In this document: one piece after another, positions 22,201-29,200 of the stretch | Numbering within the stretch: position 1 is the stretch's first letter | Layout: each line of letters starts with the position of its first letter | Origin: JAOXRU01 sp965247735 | GTDB lineage: Bacteria; Bacteroidota; Bacteroidia; Flavobacteriales; Flavobacteriaceae | Direction: 5' to 3' | DNA length: 64,000 bases | Assembly (NCBI GenBank): GCA_965247735.1 | Contig: CBDFHN010000001.1 | Location: 372,001-436,000 of the forward strand | Translations under genes and position numbers: made by a program | The notes under the pieces: generated by a model | Databases searched by the model: none | Seen by the model: only the letters and a program-made list of their open reading frames with translations | Told to the model about the DNA's origin: nothing

Positions 22201-24387
22201 CCATCTACGGTAGAAGAATTACAACAATTAGTAGACGATCTTAAAGTAGAGGTAACAGCAATAACTGGGATAGTAGGACAAGCAACCAATCCAGGTACTG
22301 GAGCACCATCACTATTAGATTTAACAAATATTGGTATAAGCACAGGTACATTAACCCAAGAACAGATCGAGGAAGAAATAGCCAAAGCTAGTCCACAACC
22401 AACAACGGCAGAAGAGTTACAAGATTTAATAGATGCTCTAGCAGTAGAGGTATCCGTAGTAACTGGAATAATTGGAGATGCAAACGATCCAGCAGATGGT
22501 AGCCCAAGTATAGCAGACTTAACAGCTATTGGAGTAACCACAGGAACATTAACTCAGGAACAAATTGAGGTAGCAATAGCTAATGCCATGCCAGTACCAA
22601 CTACAGCAGATGAGTTACAAGAATTACTTGATGACTTAGAAGATGAGGTAGCAGAAATTGTTACACTTATTACTGGAGCCAACGATCCAGCAGATGGAAC
22701 GCCAAGTATAGCAGATTTAACAGCTATAGGAGTGGTAACAGGAACATTAACCCAAGAGCAGATCGAAGAAGAGATTGCCAATGCCATGCCGCAACCAACA
22801 ACGGTAGCAGAGTTACAAGAATTAATAGACGACTTAGAAGTTGAGGTAACAGTAGTAACCGGAATAATAGGTCAGACAGATGATCCAGCAGATGGTACAC
22901 CAAGTATTATAGATTTAACCAATATTGGAGTAGTAGTACCAGGTGGATTAACCCAAGAGCAAATAGAAGAAACTATTGCCAATGCAGATCCAACACCAAC
23001 CACAGTAGCGGAGTTACAAGAATTACTAGAAGATCTAGAAGATGAGGTAACAGGTATAGGTGTATTAGTAACTAATGCAAACGATCCAGCCGATGGTAAT
23101 CCAAGTATTACAGATTTAACCAATATTGGAGTAGTAGTACCAGGAGAATTAACGCAAGAGCAAATAGAAATAGCTATTACTTATGCAGATCCAGTACCAA
23201 CCACAACAGCTGAGTTGCAAGAGTTAATAGATGCCTTAGCAGATGAAGTAACAGCAATAACAGGTGTTATAGATCAAGCAAATGATCCAGCAGATGGAAC
23301 TCCAAGTATCGTAGATCTAACAAACATAGGAATTACGGGTATAGGAACCCTAACCCAAGAAGATATAGAAGTAACCATAGCTAATGCAGACCCAGCACCA
23401 ACCACGGTGGCAGAGTTACAGCAACTATTGGACGATTTACTAGTGGAGGTAGCAGAAGTAGCTACAGTAGTAACCGTAGCAACTAGCCCATCTAGTGGTA
23501 CACCTTCCATAGCAGATTTAACCGCTATAGGAGTTGTAGATCTAGTAGATGCTAATCAATCTTTGTATGAAGAGGCCATAGCAAATGCAGATCCAGTACC
23601 AAGTACTTTATCAGAATTACAAGCTATTATTGATATGATAAATTCTAATCAAGCTGCCCTTGCAGAACTCTTAGAAGATTCGGCATCAACAGGTGGTGGT
23701 AATAATGGTAATGGTATAGCAATTACAAGCGATCAACTAGGAAGTATTATTGGATTGTCAGATATAAACCCTGCATATGAAGCAGCATACCAAGCAGCCA
23801 TACAAAATGAGACAGGCTTTAGTAATCCCCCAACCCTAGCAGAAATACAAGCATTAGTTGATCAAGTAAATATTGAATCTAATGTGCTAGCAGAGATATT
23901 AGAAGACTCTAATTCCATAGGCGGAGATAATAATGCTAATGGAACAGCAGTAACTATTGCAGACCTGCAAAAGATTACAGGACTAGAAAATCTAGATTCC
24001 GAAAATGAGGCAGCATATCAAGCAGCCATACAGTCGGCAATAAGCCTTAGTAATCCTCCAACATTAGCAGAATTGCAATCGCTAATAGATGATGTAAATA
24101 CAGTTGAAAATATAACAACAGTAAAAGCATCGGATGTTATTGGAACCAAAAACGGAATAAGAACACCATGGAAAATAGCAGGTCTTGAGGCTTTCCCAAA
24201 TAATAAAGTTATGGTATATAACAAATGGGGTAAAACAGTATTAGAAGCTAAGTCCTACCAAAACGACTGGAAAGGATTTTATAAAGAGAATTCTAAACCA
24301 TTACCAGAAGGATCGTACTTATATGTTATCGATTTAAATGGAGATGGTACAAAAATGGTAACAGGCTGGATATATATCGGAAAATAA
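10201..24387 (+). CDS. Giant T9SS-exported surface adhesin A (4728 aa)
   Basis: SprB-like multi-domain surface protein. Domains by residue: 1-113, long N-terminal extension and signal peptide (KVPLLFSTIVLLLLGVFQVQA); ~125-520, LamG-like lectin-fold module; ~523-620, PKD-like domain with VDWGDG; ~620-925, BspA/DUF285 repeats (WNVS..VNNMSSTFEGCTNFNGDIS); ~965-1825, two LamG-like modules starting LSLWLKADAG and LALWLKADAG and carrying YLAIKYGISLDQ; ~1830-1945, SdrD-B-like (SGLVYYDEDGAGDLD); ~1947-2067, Calx-beta-like; 2068-3715, fourteen 118-aa beta repeats; ~3716-3745, calcium-binding TSP3-like DDDGDGVVNVNDTCP; ~3746-4635, thirteen helical repeats; ~4640-4728, type-B T9SS sorting domain (VYNKWGKTVLEAKSYQNDWKGF...LPEGSYLYVIDLNGDG...GWIYIGK). 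Start supported by the promoter distance and by matching wording in adhesin B. SprF-like partner 104 bp downstream. Confidence 0.93.
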   Translation: MRKGVLKNQKLISYFMYGISILSYCLRNFIKLFLNSLTKNNNTSRLAAPKDPMLLVSDRSKKIYFKSKPKRMNYLHQLNPMESMIRLPHCITKVPLLFSTIVLLLLGVFQVQAQTDPDGTPALSANLKLWLDASDISTLFTDAAGTNAVTTDGNTVYNWKDKVSPSTIELVAPSSGNTPTYKATSSFNGQPAVSFNRSESDYLLYDLPSTWQGESTVFIVFELLEDSNEKDSFFSTGNSGTNGAYQIAIKSDDQTFGVRIRANGSGNTEITIEPESQNELKLYSLRQHTNKDFEILTDGNTVGTTTLDTFTQYERYVVNANRGKGSHTTSNIFEVIVYDRALTDCELEEVNLYLGNKYGRDFSGIAVNYDLPAPYDNTIGGIGTYTSECGVLTSKDSGVSGILSVDNPSANDLSGDYLTFAHDKTGFAASIDIPSLYEGRITQVWRVDEDNAVGTVDVEFNLSGLGIDTSNSSDFALLIDTDGVFTDATAYTTGLSIVGDVVSFTGVNFTDGDYISLAIEQAPPPFISSWAVDVSVDADITLPINNSPSGASNYNFTVDWGDGTATESYSGFGNTLQNVTHTYVTDSPVLPADPHYNGSPGYKITISGLFPIISFGGTLAAADKTKIIAIDQWGSGLWKSFFGGFNGCTNLVINATDAPDLSTLAEKRFTNTFKGCTALVDNGGAMGTWNVSLVNNMSSTFEGCTNFNGDISTWDVGTVTTFAKMFINASTFNRNIGNWDTSTVTNMANMFQSAADFNFGAVSETGGVLVNWNTSEVTSMGNMFQGATSFNQNLSQRTVGPDTFWDVSKVASFRRMFLSTKFNNGEIAGSYTTDLLWTLNTTGTINMEFMFNNASKFNQNITSWNTQKVTNLARSFDGATSFDQNLSTWNVEAVTTADLMFNGITLSTANYDALLISWAAQTLTGTGNFHGGNSTYCAGEAARATIDTKWGAGTVADGDLDVDCEAPGGVNSYLSLWLKADAGIAEMEGTSITNWTDQSTKGLMASNSSSDGQTAPTARLTTQTINFNPTIEFDGINNGLDLGSNYIYATNNGLSVYTVIKPKTISSESENVFDFGSTTNKGYGMAYTASEFTMYTSLDDGGHFSDPIGHSFSTEAVLTTFDVDFGTDQSLLINGKSVYNNAITLTQLGAPEIDQLSTHELGGGPFTIGRQSKSLSSLERKFDGNIAELIVYDEKAAAFDVLGKQKIESYLAIKYGISLDQSTATDYIASDGSTKMWDATGTGASGFNKAIFGIGADVGSVLDQRVSKSSNTGAIVTMALDNNFVAANTDASRTTTLADNNFVMLAHNGADLLEVTTGLNAANFFKRTNRAWQVQSTVATQAVHLKFDGYDHTYVVLESSTNDFSSVTTALGTLNANGEVSVTLSKDKFYTLAIPAIAAPGGIQDKLALWLKADAGVVGTTNVSTWQDQSLAGLDFTKVTSIGPNGVSNLRNFNSVLTFDGTINSGGTNDENILEYNGDPLPNVAADTDDFSFFYVIEKNGIGGTNVFVQGRSGSAVTPNILETGGLKHTTDTGFNSVTGAGIVNDELTLFELVRTDISVVPLKNGKAGIAQSIAADNLLAPTGVRTTIGGRDQGIASDGAINGVVGEIIAYSNDVSATDRQQIESYLGLKYGISLDQTSEKDYLASNGSKMWNASGTGASGFNKAIFGIGADVDSGLDQRVSKSITTDAILTLATTADFAAANTDGGRTSLTDLNFQTIANNGGAATWSDTGAPTAYNILGKKWQVQETGTVGTVHFEFNVDATFDVPALIAGTSYYIVIDKNGTGNGFADETIANGGVIALTNSGSLWKGSYNFTGTEQFTLATEAGFDVSGLVYYDEDGAGDLDAGETARLQDVTITLYNDVDSSGTYNGGDTVNTTAVSAADGSYTFTAVVPEDYILLVDHTDAALNNDANNANLTYGATTAKEIAITVSAAITAQNFGFDQAEVSLSVDNATINEGLTSPTVATVTATVAPQTGFITTVTLGYGGDATGSGTDFTAAAGTNANSSTEIAIPAGTTSGNITITRDQDTDVEGDEVVNVDITVAVNAIETGTQQVVVTIADDDASIAYSGTFTETLANDGSVGGTMTATLTGDTFIASTGDLTVSTHYTVANVPAGLTAKVTMTSATVATLSFTGNATAHANTDDIATVTLTFTDAAFTEVTAANTANSSKSDIGIDFNNASSIAYAGNFTETLDNDGSVSGSRTATITGDSFTDANATMSASSYSISNLPAGFTASIAVDAGGTVATLTLTSTATLHTISDGITNLGITFNNAAFTNETAAVIATSSNTSGTITYYDAASIVFAGDYTELPANDGSVTGSRTATITGDLFTDAGGIMNASSYTLSNVPAGLNAVVAVNPGGTEARISISATATTHEATNSISNLGLAFNDGAFATFNAAGVSNNNNSSGSITFYDASGISYTGNFIESVDNDGTITGTRTATLTGDTFTDAGTTLNASSYAITNLPTGLTASVVVNGGGTVATISISGTAAAHASTNNITDLSIAFNDAAFTTLTAAGVSNSSNITGVISYYDVASVAYAGNFTESLDNDGTLTGTRTATLTGDTFTDAGTTLTASSYTITNLPTGLTASIAVNGGGTVATISISGTAAAHASSDNITNLSIVFNDGAFATLNAAGVATSSNTSGTIIYYDGASIVFAGGYTELPANDGSVTGLRTATITGDLFTDAGGIMNASSYTLSNVPAGLNAVVAVNPGGTEARISISATATTHEATNSISNLGLAFNDGAFATFNAAGVSNNNNSSGSITFYDASGISYTGNFIESVNNDGTITGTRTATLTGDTFTDAGGTLTASSYTISNLPTGLTASVVVNGGGTVATINISGTAAAHASTDNITDLSIAFNDAAFTTLIAAGVSNSSNSTGVISYYDVASVAYAGNFTESLDNDGTLTGTRTATLTGDTFTDAGTTLTASSYAITNLPTGLTASIAVNGGGTVATISISGTAAAHANANNITNLSIAFNDAAFSILNAAGVATSSNATGTITYYDTANIVYAGNFTEAVANDGSISGTRTATLTGETFTDAGGTLNASKYAIVNLPAGLTASVAVNGGGTIATINISGSASAHASSDDISNLSIAFNNAAFSTLNAAGVSNTTNTAGSISYFDASGIVYSGNFIESADNDGTITGSRTAALSGDVFTDAGGTLTASSYTISNLPTGLTASVVVNGGGTVATINISGTASAHASTDNITDLSIAFNDAAFTTLIAAGVSNSSNSTGVISYYDVASVAYAGNFTESLDNDGTLTGTRTATLTGDTFTDAGTTLTASSYTITNLPTGLTASVAVNGGGTVATISISGTATAHANANNITNLSIAFNDAAFSILNAAGVATSSNAAGTVTYHDSANIVYASNFTEAVANDGSIVGTRTATLTGDTFTDAGGTLNASKYAIVNLPAGLTASVAVNGGGTIATINISGSASAHASSDDISNLSIAFNNAAFSTLNAAGVSNTTNTAGSISYFDASGIIYAGIFTETTANNGAVTGSRTATLSGDVFTDAGTTLTASSYTISNLPTGLTASVAVNGGGTVATINISGSATAHEDTNDIINLSIAFNDAAFTTLTAAGITNSANTTGAIDYLDASSIVYIGDFTEAGANDGTITGTRTATITGDVFANAGATMPGTSYSISNLPAGLTASIAVNAGGTVATLSLGSTATSHEGTHSITNLGITFNDAAFVNETAANIATSSNATGVITYTHNDDDGDGVVNVNDTCPGTSAGLAVDINGCATIAGIIAASDDPADGGFSITDLDDLPITGLTAANITSYEEAIANAMPAPSSVGDLQTIINAVNTTNSVFIKILEDSASTGGANNTDGTAVTAAELASISGIADVNLANEAAYQTAIQAATGLSNLPTVAEVQAIIDSVNDTIDLVTGADNPADGTPSIGELTTLGITGMGTLTQEDIEETIANAVPQPTTLAELQQLIDDLVTEVADITAIIGQANDPADGTPSLADLTGVGIDVGTLSQEDLEVAIANAIPVPSTVEELQQLVDDLKVEVTAITGIVGQATNPGTGAPSLLDLTNIGISTGTLTQEQIEEEIAKASPQPTTAEELQDLIDALAVEVSVVTGIIGDANDPADGSPSIADLTAIGVTTGTLTQEQIEVAIANAMPVPTTADELQELLDDLEDEVAEIVTLITGANDPADGTPSIADLTAIGVVTGTLTQEQIEEEIANAMPQPTTVAELQELIDDLEVEVTVVTGIIGQTDDPADGTPSIIDLTNIGVVVPGGLTQEQIEETIANADPTPTTVAELQELLEDLEDEVTGIGVLVTNANDPADGNPSITDLTNIGVVVPGELTQEQIEIAITYADPVPTTTAELQELIDALADEVTAITGVIDQANDPADGTPSIVDLTNIGITGIGTLTQEDIEVTIANADPAPTTVAELQQLLDDLLVEVAEVATVVTVATSPSSGTPSIADLTAIGVVDLVDANQSLYEEAIANADPVPSTLSELQAIIDMINSNQAALAELLEDSASTGGGNNGNGIAITSDQLGSIIGLSDINPAYEAAYQAAIQNETGFSNPPTLAEIQALVDQVNIESNVLAEILEDSNSIGGDNNANGTAVTIADLQKITGLENLDSENEAAYQAAIQSAISLSNPPTLAELQSLIDDVNTVENITTVKASDVIGTKNGIRTPWKIAGLEAFPNNKVMVYNKWGKTVLEAKSYQNDWKGFYKENSKPLPEGSYLYVIDLNGDGTKMVTGWIYIGK
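16402..21345 (+). repeat. Fourteen 354-bp (118-aa) tandem repeats in adhesin A
   Basis: Units begin S/G/N-I-x-Y/F-x-G-x-F/Y-T/I-E and run through N-D-G-S/T-x-x-G-x-R-T-A-T-x-x-G-D-x-F-T-D-A-G. They start at 16402, 16756 and every 354 bp to 21004. Units 3-5 and 6-8 form a three-unit higher-order repeat (1062 bp), and units 9-10 and 12-13 match at the same offset. Predicted all-beta, Ig-like stalk. The regular minus-strand ORFs here are shadows of this periodicity. Confidence 0.9.
21442..24099 (+). repeat. Thirteen ~200-bp helical repeats in adhesin A
   Basis: About 66-aa units of the form GANDPADGTPSIADLTAIGV..GTLTQEQIEEEIANAMPQPTTVAELQELIDDLEDEV. The first two and last two or three are variants carrying LEDSASTGG. 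Each looks like a small three-helix bundle. The block is nearly identical to 35024-37683 in adhesin B. Confidence 0.85.
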
Positions 24388-24392
24388 AATTC

Positions 24393-24424
24393 CTAAGCTC
24401 TAGTTTAACTATTCTAGAGCTTAG
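24393..24424 (+). other. Hairpin between adhesin A and SprF-like A
   Basis: CTAAGCTCTAG (24393-24403) pairs perfectly with CTAGAGCTTAG (24414-24424) with a 10-nt loop. No immediate T-run follows, so it may be an mRNA-stabilising or attenuating structure rather than a full terminator. Confidence 0.7.
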
Positions 24425-24450
24425 TTAATTATAATATTAAAAAAAAAAAG

Positions 24451-24491
24451 ATAGTACTGTGAGTAAACAAATATCATAATAGCACAAATCA
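24451..24491 (+). promoter_or_regulatory. Conserved 41-bp leader of SprF-like gene A
   Basis: The 41 bases directly before the ATG are identical to 38041-38081 before the second SprF-like gene, while the sequence just upstream differs completely. Contains GTACTGTGAGTAAACAAAT. It could hold a promoter, a ribosome-loading signal or a processing site. Confidence 0.55.
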
Positions 24492-25376
24492 ATGAAAAAC
24501 GGTGTAAGAATAATAGTAATAAGCTTCCTACTGCTAAGCATAGGGGCAAATGCCCAACAAGAAGGTAATTTATCGATGTTTCATAAACATATGAACCCTA
24601 TAAATCCAGCTTTTGCTGGGGCAGAAGGAAAAACAAGTTTAACTAGTTCTATCCGATCACAATGGCAAGGTATCAAGGATGCCCCCGAGTCACAGGTATT
24701 TTCATTTGGAATACCAGTGGGTAAAAAGCTAGGACTAGGGATAAGTTTTGGTAGCGATAAGGTATTTATAGAAAAACAAACAGCGCTTTATATTGATGCT
24801 TCTTATCTGGTACAACTTTCCGAAGAACTCAAATTATATTTTGGACTAAAAGCAGGAGGGGATTTTTATAATATTGATCTGGCAAGACTAGACGACATTA
24901 ATAATATAGATGCCAGTGGAATTAGCAATCAGAACAATTTTAACCCCAATGTGGGGGTGGGAGTATACCTAAAACATAAATCCTTTTACCTATCGCTATC
25001 TTCTCCAAAGATATTAGCTACGGAACGTATAAAGGAAGAAGAGGGAATAGCAGTCTTGGCATCAAGCAGGACCCATTTGTATTTATCAGGAGGCTATACC
25101 TATATGCTTAGCAGTAAATTTGCACTAAAACCATATGTAATGACAAGATATGTATCTGGAGCACCATTTTCAGGTAATTTTGTAGCCGCAATAGCTTATA
25201 ACGAAGCCATAGAAGTAGGATTTGACTATGGAACAGATGATATAATGGGAGGATTTTTAGCAGTAGAGGTAGAAAAATGGTTAGGATTTGGATATTCATA
25301 TTCTAATTCTACCAAAAGCGAATTGTCTGCAACAACAGGTGGTATTCATGAAATCTTTGTGAAGTTTAATTTTTAA
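24492..25376 (+). CDS. PorP/SprF-family outer-membrane protein A
   Basis: 294 aa with signal peptide MKNGVRIIVISFLLLSIGANA|Q. The mature start QQEGNLSMFHKHMNPINPAFAGAEG is the family hallmark (MNPINPAYAG), followed by SSIRSQWQGIKDAPESQVFSFGIPV and alternating beta strands of a small outer-membrane barrel ending HEIFVKFNF. Family members such as SprF of Flavobacterium johnsoniae are each needed for secretion or attachment of the type-B adhesin encoded next to them. It follows adhesin A by 104 bp on the same strand, so the pair is a functional unit. It differs from the copy at 38082 at about five residues (for example PAFAG/PAYAG, SEELK/SEGLK, ILATER/ILSTER). Confidence 0.95.
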   Translation: MKNGVRIIVISFLLLSIGANAQQEGNLSMFHKHMNPINPAFAGAEGKTSLTSSIRSQWQGIKDAPESQVFSFGIPVGKKLGLGISFGSDKVFIEKQTALYIDASYLVQLSEELKLYFGLKAGGDFYNIDLARLDDINNIDASGISNQNNFNPNVGVGVYLKHKSFYLSLSSPKILATERIKEEEGIAVLASSRTHLYLSGGYTYMLSSKFALKPYVMTRYVSGAPFSGNFVAAIAYNEAIEVGFDYGTDDIMGGFLAVEVEKWLGFGYSYSNSTKSELSATTGGIHEIFVKFNF

Positions 25377-25935
25377 GAATAGGCAAAAGTCAAAAGACAA
25401 AAGGCAATAGCTAATAGCAAAAAACCAAAAGGCAATAGCCAAAAGACAATAGGGCTTACTCGTGACCTAAACAAGAAACAAGAAAAAAGAGAAAAGAAAA
25501 AAGAGAAAAGAAAAAAGAAAAAAGAGAAAAGAAAAAAGAGAAAAGAGAAAAGAGAAAAGAGAAAAGATCGCTGCGCTTAAAGAAACAAGAATCAAGACGC
25601 ATGCTGCAAAACACAAGACTGGTGTTGAATTTCAGTTAAAAAGATAATGATTATACCTAACAGTGACGGTTAGCAAGACCTATCTTAATACGTTGTACGC
25701 AATACTTAATACTATTTTAAGACTAGGCAATAGGGCTTACTCTTGACCTAAAAAAGAAACAAGAAAATAGAGAAAAAGATAAAAATAAAATAGAGAAAAG
25801 ATAAATAAAATAGAGAAAAGATCGCTACGCTAAAAGAGACAAGAATCAAGACCTTACTAAAAAGCCTCTCGGCTAGGTATCTTAATACTTAATACTTTGT
25901 ACTCACTACTCAGTACTATTTTTTAATACTCAATA
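25377..25935. repeat. Purine-rich and dispersed repeats between cassettes A and B (no gene)
   Basis: 25380-25450 has short AAAAGGCAATAGC-type repeats. About 25478-25567 is an almost unbroken purine run of AGAAAAAAGAGAAA units. 25560-25930 carries the dispersed words seen at 7227-8095. No ORF with coding character is seen. The promoter region of adhesin B follows. Confidence 0.75.
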
Positions 25936-26099
25936 TTTTTTATTCACAACAACTCGTATTCACTTTTAAATACTTTTTTCCACATCCATTCATCTATAGA
26001 TAAACTGGTTTTCAACCTTGTAAATTTATGTTTCGTCTAGACGCGGATTACGTATAAAGTAAGGTATGTCTTACTTTAAAATTGATAGTAATCAGTGTT

Positions 26100-26165
26100 T
26101 TCACCACAATATAAGTCCGTTTAACAACATATAATTAGGATTAAGTCCATAAATATGTAGTATTG
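26100..26165 (+). promoter_or_regulatory. Shared 66-bp promoter element, copy 3 (adhesin B)
   Basis: TTCACCACA at 26100, TTAACAACAT at 26121, TAGTATTG at 26158; ATG 64 bp after the start of the last box. Confidence 0.75.
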
Positions 26166-26221
26166 CCCCTACTTACTGTAACGGGTAAGATCATTGTCAT
26201 AACAAAATCAACACCAAAATC

Positions 26222-29200
26222 ATGAGAAACGGAGTCCTAAAAAGCCAGAAATTTGTAAGAATGTTGCCACATTGTATAACCAAAATTCCTTTACTCTTTT
26301 CAACTCTATTTTTATTGTTGCTAGGAGTATCGCAAGTTCAGGCTCAAATACCGCCTGACGATGCAAGTTTATCTGCAAATCTATTGGTTTGGTATGATGC
26401 AAATGATGCTACTACCCTGTTCACCGACCTTGCAGGAACAGCAGCAGCAGGAGATAATGGTTTGGTACGATTATGGAAAAATAAATCAACTCTACCAGCT
26501 GGAGTTGGCATAGACTTAGAAGTATTTGATCCATCAGTAGATAGTGGCGATGGTGCAGACAATAATAGACCTACCTATAAGTTGGGAAGTAGTAACCCTG
26601 GAGATTTTAACGGTAATAACTACCTTAGTTTTACAGGAACACAAACCCTATTAGCAGATTTAGCTTATGGCCATGCCGATGCTACTATTTTTATGGTGGT
26701 TACCCCTACAGGAGCACCAGATACTACACAAGATAGAGGAATAATCTCTTTTAACAATGCTCGTGCTGATAATTCTATAGCTGTATTAAGAAGAAGGACA
26801 GCAAATGAATTTGCCATTGTCAACCAAGATGCTACAGGAGGTTATAATAATACAAAATTTAGAGCCTACGAAACAGATGTTTTACAGCTATTTAGCTTCA
26901 CCTTTAATAAAAAAGGGGCAGATGATGAGTGGATTAGTTATGCAGATGGTGTAGAAGTACTTGATCAACCAGGTGCAGAAGTGGAAGGAACAACCTTCCC
27001 TAAAATAATGCTAAACCTAAATTTAAGCCAAGAAAGACCAATAGAGGTTAATATTGCAGAAATTGTATTCTATAACAGGGTATTAACAGATTGCGAGCTA
27101 GAAAATCTTAATCTATATATGGGTAACAAATATGGTAGAGATTTTACAGGTATTGGTGATAATTATGATTTTGCTGGTACTAATGCTGAAGAGGTTACTG
27201 GTATAGGAGCTTTTACATCTGTCGCTTGTGGTAGTACAACATTTATAAATAATGCAACTTCTAGTATCTTAACTTTAGATAGCCCTTCTGCTAATAATAC
27301 AGCTGGAGAGTACCTAACACTTGGTCATGACAATTCAGGTTACAGTACTAGTACAGAGGTGCCTACCGGTTATACAAACCGTATAACTCAAGAATGGCGT
27401 ATAGATGAAGATGGTGACATAGGTACCGTTACCGCCTCTTTTGATTTAGCTGCAGCAGGTATTGTCTCTCGAGACCTTTTCGATTTTGCCTTATTAGTAG
27501 ATGCCGATGGTGATTTTTCTGATGCTACCATAGCTGGTACTGCTAGTATTAGTGGTGATATTGTTTCTTTTAGCGGAGTAGATTTTGCCAATGGGGATTA
27601 TGTTTCTTTGGCAATAAAAACAACTGCTACACCTTTTATAACGGCATGGGCAGTAGATGTTAGTGTAGATCCTAATATTACAATAGTGGCATACAATTCT
27701 ATAGGTACACCAGGAGCTGCAATGCAAAATTTCACCGTAGATTGGGGAGATGGTAGCCCTCTAGAAAACTATACTGGGCTTGCTTCTGCAATACAGACAG
27801 AAACTACAGTATCTCCTTTAGCTGGTATAACACATACTTATAGTACGGACAGTCCTATTGGTCCTGACCCTGGTTATGCCGATGACCCTGGGTATAAAGT
27901 TAAAATTTATAGTACTGGATCTTTCCGTATGGCAATGCAGGGTACCGATGATAAAGATAAATTGATAGCAATAGACCAGTGGGGTAGTATTCCTTGGCGG
28001 ACACTTCGGAATGGCTATTGGGGTTGTACTAATCTAATATTGAATGCCTTAGATGTGCCTGATTTATCAGCTCTTTCTGATAAAAGTTTTGTAAGTTCTT
28101 TTAGAAGTTGTACAGCATTGATAGATACTAAAGATGTTATGGGAACTTGGAATGTTAGCACTGTTACCTTGTTTAACAACATGTTTTTATCTGCCAGTAA
28201 TTTTAATGAAGATATTAGTGCTTGGAACACTTCTGGAGCTAATAATTTTAGTTCTATGTTTAGCCATGCATCCGTTTTTAATTTTGGTGCTGACCCAGGC
28301 GATAACCAAAAAACTATTAGTTGGGCAGTTACAGGAAACTTAAAAAACATGTTTCAGAACGCCAATGCTTTTAACCAAAAAATTGCAGGTTGGGATATGT
28401 CTGGCGTTACCAATACCCAAAACATGTTTGCTGGGGTTACTTTATCTACTGCCAATTATGATGCTATACTTATAGCTTGGGCAGCACAAACCCTTAATGC
28501 TTCAAATGCTAATTTTAGTGGCGGTAACAGTACCTATTGCGCTGGTGAAGCTGCAAGAGCAGTTATAGATGCTACTTGGGGTACTATGGTAGATGGCGGC
28601 CTAGATGTAGATTGTTTAAAAGTAGAATTTGATGCAGCTACCTTTACCCATGTAGGTGAAGAAACTAATATAACAGGAAATATACTAGTACGTTCTGGAG
28701 GGCTCTCTACAGTAGCCAGTACGGTAGATGTAGTCTTGGCAGATGGTGCTAGCAATCCAGCAGAAGTTGGTGACGACTATACCGCTGGTCCATTAACAGT
28801 AACAATCCCTGTAGCAGATTATAGTGCAGGAGTATTAAGACCTTTTACTATAACCATTGCTGATGATGCAGTTGTAGAAAGTGCAGAAACTATAGACCTA
28901 TCACTAGGCAATTATACAGGAGCTGCAGTACTAGGCGATTCCGATAGTGGTGGAACCGACCAGTCCACAGCAATAGCTACTATTGTAGATAATGATGATC
29001 CTATTTTGGTGTTTACTACCGAACCTGCAAATACAGTTAATGGAGAAACTATGGGTACTATAGTGGTAGCCATTCAAGATGGAGCAGGAAATACGATTAC
29101 TAGCGCCACAGACAATATTACCATAGCAATCAATAACAATCCTGGTACAGGAACCTTAAGTGGTACGGTAACCATAGCAGCCGTATCTGGTGTAGCAACA

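Noticed and set aside
12093..24224. Many 60-130-aa minus-strand ORFs inside adhesins A and B
   Set aside because: They recur at the repeat period (354 or ~200 bp) and translate to valine/alanine-rich antisense sequence; shadows only.
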